Shown: in pieces, positions 6,107-8,736 of the stretch
How the letters are laid out: every line of letters starts with the position of its first letter
Numbering within the stretch: position 1 is the first letter of the stretch
Source: Bdellovibrionales bacterium
GTDB taxonomy: Bacteria > Bdellovibrionota > Bdellovibrionia > Bdellovibrionales > UBA1609
Length of the DNA stretch: 8,736 bases
Direction of reading: 5' to 3'
NCBI GenBank assembly: GCA_028279085.1
Contig: JANQSX010000224.1
Span: 1-8,736 of the forward strand
Translations under genes and position numbers: made by a program
The notes under the pieces: model-generated
What the model was told of the DNA's origin: nothing
Database searches by the model: none
The model's input: only the letters and a program-made list of their open reading frames with translations

Positions 6107-6580
6107 ATGAAGCTCTTATTTGTTTGCCTTGGAAATATTTGTCGATCTCCGGCAGCAGAAGCTATCATGAACAAACTGATAGAAGAAAAGGGACTAGCAA
6201 ATCAAATTATTTGTGATTCTGCAGGTACTTCCCGGTATCATTCCGGCTATCAAGCTGATCCTAGAATGAGAAAACACGCTAAAGCAAAAGGATATAATAT
6301 TACTAGTATTAGTCGCTCATTTGAAACCGGAGATTTTGATCAATTTGACTGGATCATCACAATGGATGATTCCAATTATAAAAATGTTCTTTCTTTTGCA
6401 ATAAAAAAAGAACATAAAAAGAAAATTCTAAAAATGGCTGATTTTTGTAAAACAAAAACCTGTGATTTTATTCCTGATCCCTATTATAAGGAAGATAAAA
6501 GATTTTTAGATGTTATTGCCTTATTGGAAGATAGTTGCTCTCAACTTCTACAAGATCTACTACAAAAAGAAAAAGAATAG
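6107..6580 (+). CDS. Low-molecular-weight protein-tyrosine phosphatase
   Basis: Cytoplasmic phosphatase that removes phosphate from tyrosine residues through a phospho-cysteine intermediate. The P-loop is at the extreme N-terminus, VCLGNICRSP (6-15): nucleophile Cys7, Arg13, Ser14. The general acid is Asp124 in IPDPYY (122-127), with the two aromatic residues that line the pocket. DSAGTSRYHSGYQADPRM (37-54) is also family-typical. Length 157 is standard. A good ribosome-binding site, AAGGA, lies eight to nine bases before the ATG. No polysaccharide export or tyrosine-kinase genes are nearby, so this is more likely the general housekeeping type than Wzb/Etp. The gap of 42 bases after icd, with no visible terminator, suggests co-transcription. 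The last residues (KEKE) run into a stop followed by TTTTTT but no hairpin. Confidence 0.95.
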   Translation: MKLLFVCLGNICRSPAAEAIMNKLIEEKGLANQIICDSAGTSRYHSGYQADPRMRKHAKAKGYNITSISRSFETGDFDQFDWIITMDDSNYKNVLSFAIKKEHKKKILKMADFCKTKTCDFIPDPYYKEDKRFLDVIALLEDSCSQLLQDLLQKEKE

Positions 6581-6598
6581 AGGTTTTTTAAATTGAAT

Positions 6599-6615
6599 AT
6601 TAATTGTTAATTAAT
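6599..6615. repeat. A+T-only perfect hairpin at a convergent gene junction
   Basis: ATTAATT (6599-6605), GTT, AATTAAT (6609-6615): a perfect 7-bp inverted repeat overlapping the stop codon of the minus-strand gene. It contains no G-C pair in the stem and has no good U-run after it in either direction, so termination activity is doubtful. It is the only paired structure I find between the convergent phosphatase and kinase-like genes. Confidence 0.3.
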
Positions 6616-7251
6616 GATATAATATTCCACATCTATAATATGAACCTTGCCGTCTTTTGAAACCAAGAATTGAAAATCCCCAGGAAAAATATTATTTGCG
6701 GAAAATAAGAAATTGATTCTATCCAGTTGTTGACGAACTGATTCATGATATTGTTTATCAAGATCAGAAGAAACATCTTCTAAATTTCTGAATACCACAC
6801 TATCCTGGAACGTATTAACCATATATAAGATCCCATCCTTATCTTTTACGACACCCATTAACAAAGTAGGAATTCCTATTTTATTTAAGGTCCGTAATAT
6901 AGCCAATTCGTACTCCCCGTCAGAGTCTTTTATTTTTTTAAGAAAAACTTTTTCTCCTCGCCATACAGCAATTTTATAAAATTGATTATCTTTGTGTCTG
7001 TTATATCTATTGTAAACAAGGGAAGTTGTTTCCGGTAAAATTTCCAATTCAGCGATATTAATGTCAGGGGTAACATTATTTTTTATACTTGTATAAATCC
7101 TTTGAAAGATTATTCTTGCCACTGATGAAGGGTTTTGATCCACTTTTCCTATATGTTTAAGATCCAAAAAAGCGTCTTCACAAGAATAAGCTTTCTGAAA
7201 GGTAAAAAACCCGCCGATAGCAATAACAAAAATTAAAATTAACTGATTCAT
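6607..7251 (-). CDS. Exported protein with a putative minimal kinase-like fold
   Basis: A 214-residue protein that I do not recognise as a named family. Residues 1-23 look like a Sec signal peptide (hydrophobic core, then AYS before Cys24); A-Y-S-C is not a good lipobox. From about residue 90 the order resembles a protein-kinase or aminoglycoside-kinase core: FYKIAVWRGEKVFLKKI with Lys105 at the beta-3 lysine position, a helix EYELAILRTL with Glu113 or Glu115 for the salt bridge, hinge-like ILYMVNTF (141-148), a long helix, then PGDFQFLVSKDGKVHIIDVE (190-209) resembling the catalytic loop (Asp192) and the metal-binding DFG position (Asp207). No Gly-rich loop is clear, and the protein ends five residues after DVE, so the usual C-lobe is missing. 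An in-frame TAA six bases upstream of the ATG fixes the start region; the ribosome-binding site is weak. Kinase, pseudokinase or look-alike all remain possible. Confidence 0.8.
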   Translation of the reverse strand: MNQLILIFVIAIGGFFTFQKAYSCEDAFLDLKHIGKVDQNPSSVARIIFQRIYTSIKNNVTPDINIAELEILPETTSLVYNRYNRHKDNQFYKIAVWRGEKVFLKKIKDSDGEYELAILRTLNKIGIPTLLMGVVKDKDGILYMVNTFQDSVVFRNLEDVSSDLDKQYHESVRQQLDRINFLFSANNIFPGDFQFLVSKDGKVHIIDVEYYIIN

Positions 7252-7449
7252 TACTTATTCACTTTCTTTTTCGATGTAAAATATAAAATCCCTTCACTTC
7301 CTCCATTTAAGAAAATGAACAGTTTAAATAAGTTCAGTATATCAAATAGGCTATTTAACAAATAATATAAGAGGCTACTTTTACAAAAATTAAAGGAAAG
7401 TGTAAAAAAAATTCACACATTATATAAATTTTAAACATTATTCTATACT

Positions 7450-7492
7450 TCCTATAAAAAGAAAAATAAGCTATAGAGAAAAGAACTGTAGC
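7450..7492 (-). terminator. Candidate rho-independent terminator of the MBL-fold gene
   Basis: Downstream of the stop codon at 7517 the minus strand reads GCTACAG, a nine-base loop, CTATAGC (7492-7470), followed by TTATTTTTCTTTTTA. The 7-bp stem has one internal C-A mismatch, and the T-rich tract follows directly. Hairpin begins 24 bases after the stop codon. Stem stability is modest, so moderate confidence. Confidence 0.45.
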
Positions 7493-7516
7493 ATTAACTT
7501 GATGCACAAACTTTTA

Positions 7517-8404
7517 TTATAAGTCATTTAACCTGTTTTTTTGTAAAACAACTTTTTCATCATAAGATTCATAATGAGATTTATTATTTCGTCGAATACG
7601 TGTACAAGTTACATCTTTATCATGGGTAAAAAAAATCAACCACTTCTCTTCTTCAGCTATTTTATACAAACTTTGTTTCTCCTCTATAAGTTTTTCCGGC
7701 CAACGATCATAACCCATAGTTATTGGTAAATGTATCCAGGCTCTGCCGGGAATCATATCACCGGCAAAGAAAATCTTTTCTCCGGTTTTATCTGTAAATA
7801 AAACATGCATTTGCCCGGGAGTATGTCCATCTGTAAAAATAAACGATAAATGTTCTTCTAAAACACCAGGTAATCTATCTTCTTCTATAATTATTAAACG
7901 ACCGCTTTGTTCAAGTTTATCTGTTAGACCAGGAACAAAAGAAGCCCGATCCCTTAAGTGAGGTTGACAAGCCCTTTGAAAAGCTCTTCTTCCCACAACA
8001 TAATGAGCTTTAGGGAAACAGAGATCTGTTTTCCCCTTTTTTTGTTCTTGATAAGAGGGAAGTAATCCTCCGGCATGATCGAAATGTAAATGCGATAAAA
8101 TCACATAATTAATTTCTTCCTCTTCCACATTTAAAGCTTTAAGGTTTTTCAATAATTCATGACTGTTCTGATTTTGAACACCATATCGTTCAGCCAATTT
8201 AGGCTCAAAAAACGCACCAATACCCGTTTCACATAAAATCTTCAAACCCTCACACTCAATAAGCAGAGTACGGCAAGCTAGACGAATACGTCCTTTTGAG
8301 TCCGGCTTTTGCCAACGGGACCAAAGAGCTTTTGGAACATTGCCAAACATAGCTCCTCCATCCAAACATTGTTGATTACCTTCCACTGAAGAAAATAAAA
8401 TCAC
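7517..8404 (-). CDS. Metallo-beta-lactamase-fold hydrolase
   Basis: Predicted 295-residue cytoplasmic metal-dependent hydrolase. Numbered from the chosen start, the zinc-site motif is SHLHFDHAGG (104-113: His105, His107, Asp109, His110). Further ligands are His194 in DGHTPGQ, Asp216 in FAGD and His261 in FFTHD. The opening LDGGAMFGNVPKALW (14-28) and TRIR-type nucleic-acid motifs being absent place it among the single-domain MBL proteins related to quorum-quenching lactonases and similar hydrolases; the substrate cannot be told from sequence. No signal peptide. The longest frame begins at a GTG at 8425 within the mRNA leader, but GGAGGGGAG (8411-8419) lies inside it and is ideally spaced (six bases) from a second GTG at 8404, which I take as the start. 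A probable terminator follows at 7450-7492. It is divergent from the dedA-like gene, with a 159-base spacer rich in inverted repeats. Confidence 0.93.
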   Translation of the reverse strand: MILFSSVEGNQQCLDGGAMFGNVPKALWSRWQKPDSKGRIRLACRTLLIECEGLKILCETGIGAFFEPKLAERYGVQNQNSHELLKNLKALNVEEEEINYVILSHLHFDHAGGLLPSYQEQKKGKTDLCFPKAHYVVGRRAFQRACQPHLRDRASFVPGLTDKLEQSGRLIIIEEDRLPGVLEEHLSFIFTDGHTPGQMHVLFTDKTGEKIFFAGDMIPGRAWIHLPITMGYDRWPEKLIEEKQSLYKIAEEEKWLIFFTHDKDVTCTRIRRNNKSHYESYDEKVVLQKNRLNDL

Positions 8405-8410
8405 TTTTAT

Positions 8411-8419
8411 CTCCCCTCC
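8411..8419 (-). promoter_or_regulatory. Strong ribosome-binding site fixing a GTG start
   Basis: GGAGGGGAG on the minus strand, six bases before GTG at 8404. It is the most purine-rich Shine-Dalgarno in the window and lies within codons 3-5 of the longer ORF beginning at 8425, so that longer start is rejected. Confidence 0.7.
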
Positions 8420-8428
8420 ATTCACATT

Positions 8429-8503
8429 CTTTTTAAAGATCTAAAAAGTTAAAACCACAGCTAATTTTATTAGATGATGTTAAAACATTTCATCTTTAAA
8501 AAG
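8429..8503. repeat. Overlapping inverted repeats in the MBL-dedA divergent spacer
   Basis: CTTTTTAAAGAT (8429-8440) is matched exactly by ATCTTTAAAAAG (8492-8503), a 12-bp inverted repeat. The first arm can instead pair locally: CTTTTTA (8429-8435) with TAAAAAG (8442-8448) across a six-base loop. Inside the large loop sits ATGTTAAAACAT (8477-8488), a 5-bp palindrome with a two-base centre. The arrangement could be an operator array shared by two divergent genes or mutually exclusive leader hairpins ending about ten bases before the MBL ribosome-binding site. The arms are nearly all A+T. Confidence 0.45.
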
Positions 8504-8525
8504 CAAGTTGTGTTTTGGCCCCCAA

Positions 8526-8554
8526 TTGACTATCTTCAAGAAGCAGTTTAAAAA
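8526..8554 (+). promoter_or_regulatory. Candidate promoter of the dedA-like gene
   Basis: TTGACT (8526-8531), 17 bases, TAAAAA (8549-8554). The -35 box has a single mismatch; the -10 box has two. The start of transcription would fall near 8561, three bases before the ATG, giving an almost leaderless mRNA. No Shine-Dalgarno precedes that ATG, which is consistent. Confidence 0.3.
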
Positions 8555-8563
8555 TTCATAACT

Positions 8564-8736
8564 ATGCTTGAAAATATTGAACAATCCTTATTGCACTTTC
8601 TTACAGCCTCTGCTTATGATCCTTTGGCTTTTTATGGCATTATCATTCTTATTATGATCTTAGCTACCTTTGGCCTACCTATTTCAGAGGAAATAGTAAT
8701 TATTTCCGCCGCTTTAGTAACTTATATGGGAGCGCA
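8564..8736 (+). CDS. DedA-family membrane protein, N-terminal part (3' end outside window)
   Basis: Fifty-seven codons are visible before the window ends. A short amphipathic N-terminus is followed by a hydrophobic stretch (21-38) and then TFGLPISEEIVIISAALVTYMGA (35-57), which matches the DedA/SNARE-associated signature of a membrane-embedded 'P-x-P-x-E' type loop: Pro39, Ser41, Glu42, Glu43, then an Ala/Gly-rich helix. DedA proteins are inner-membrane proteins linked to lipid carrier or phospholipid flipping and to membrane potential homeostasis. About three quarters of the expected 200 residues lie outside, so later family motifs cannot be checked. The start codon lacks a clear ribosome-binding site; no other in-frame ATG upstream of the hydrophobic core is available. 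It is divergent from the MBL-fold gene. Confidence 0.75.
   Translation, partial: MLENIEQSLLHFLTASAYDPLAFYGIIILIMILATFGLPISEEIVIISAALVTYMGA

Noticed and set aside
7259..7306. 15-codon minus-strand frame ending just before the kinase-like gene start
   Set aside because: It could be a coupled leader peptide, but its ATG has no ribosome-binding site and the length is uninformative.
7252..7516. Search for a gene in the spacer between the kinase-like and MBL-fold genes
   Set aside because: Only very short frames; the spacer contains the probable terminator at 7450-7492 and small palindromes (for example AAATAGGCTATTT), nothing that supports a gene.

Overview
The window is AT-rich chromosomal DNA (by eye about one third G+C) from a Gram-negative bacterium. 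It is densely packed, with Shine-Dalgarno-led genes on both strands and AT-only spacers. Pointers to the organism are a signal-peptide lipoprotein, meso-diaminopimelate synthesis, an isocitrate dehydrogenase of the long Rickettsia/Thermus type, and an exported kinase-like protein. A host- or prey-associated bacterium (Bdellovibrio-like lineage, or an intracellular proteobacterium) would fit. The taxonomic placement is inference only.

Layout. 1-410 (-): N-terminal part of uracil-DNA glycosylase, running off the left edge. 565-951 (+): a small protein that may be related to HPF/RaiA ribosome-hibernation factors. 1028-1363 (-): a short putative lipoprotein whose mature part is mostly an Asp/Ser/Gly repeat. 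1364-1776: a roughly 400-base spacer without a convincing gene. 1777-3815 (+): a tight pair, dapF and a flavin reductase fused to a [2Fe-2S] ferredoxin, overlapping by one base. 3829-4497 (-): an alpha/beta-hydrolase carboxylesterase, convergent with that pair. 4619-6580 (+): isocitrate dehydrogenase followed by a low-molecular-weight protein-tyrosine phosphatase, probably co-transcribed. 6607-7251 (-): a signal-peptide protein with what looks like a minimal protein-kinase fold. 7517-8404 (-): a metallo-beta-lactamase-fold hydrolase. 8564-8736 (+): the start of a DedA-family membrane protein, cut by the right edge.

Most genes are housekeeping: DNA repair, lysine/peptidoglycan precursor synthesis, TCA cycle, redox transfer, phosphatase and hydrolases. 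No insertion sequence, phage gene, CRISPR array, tRNA or rRNA was seen. The most unusual item is the exported kinase-like protein. It has candidates for the catalytic Lys, Glu and two Asp residues, and it ends only a few residues after the metal-binding Asp motif. Next come the DSG-repeat lipoprotein, the long lysine-rich linker with an internal duplication in the reductase, the possible HPF-like protein, and a set of overlapping inverted repeats in the spacer between the MBL-fold gene and dedA.

Three genes probably start downstream of the longest possible ORF (lipoprotein at 1363, hydrolase at a TTG at 4497, MBL-fold protein at a GTG at 8404). In each case a good ribosome-binding site lies inside the longer reading frame.
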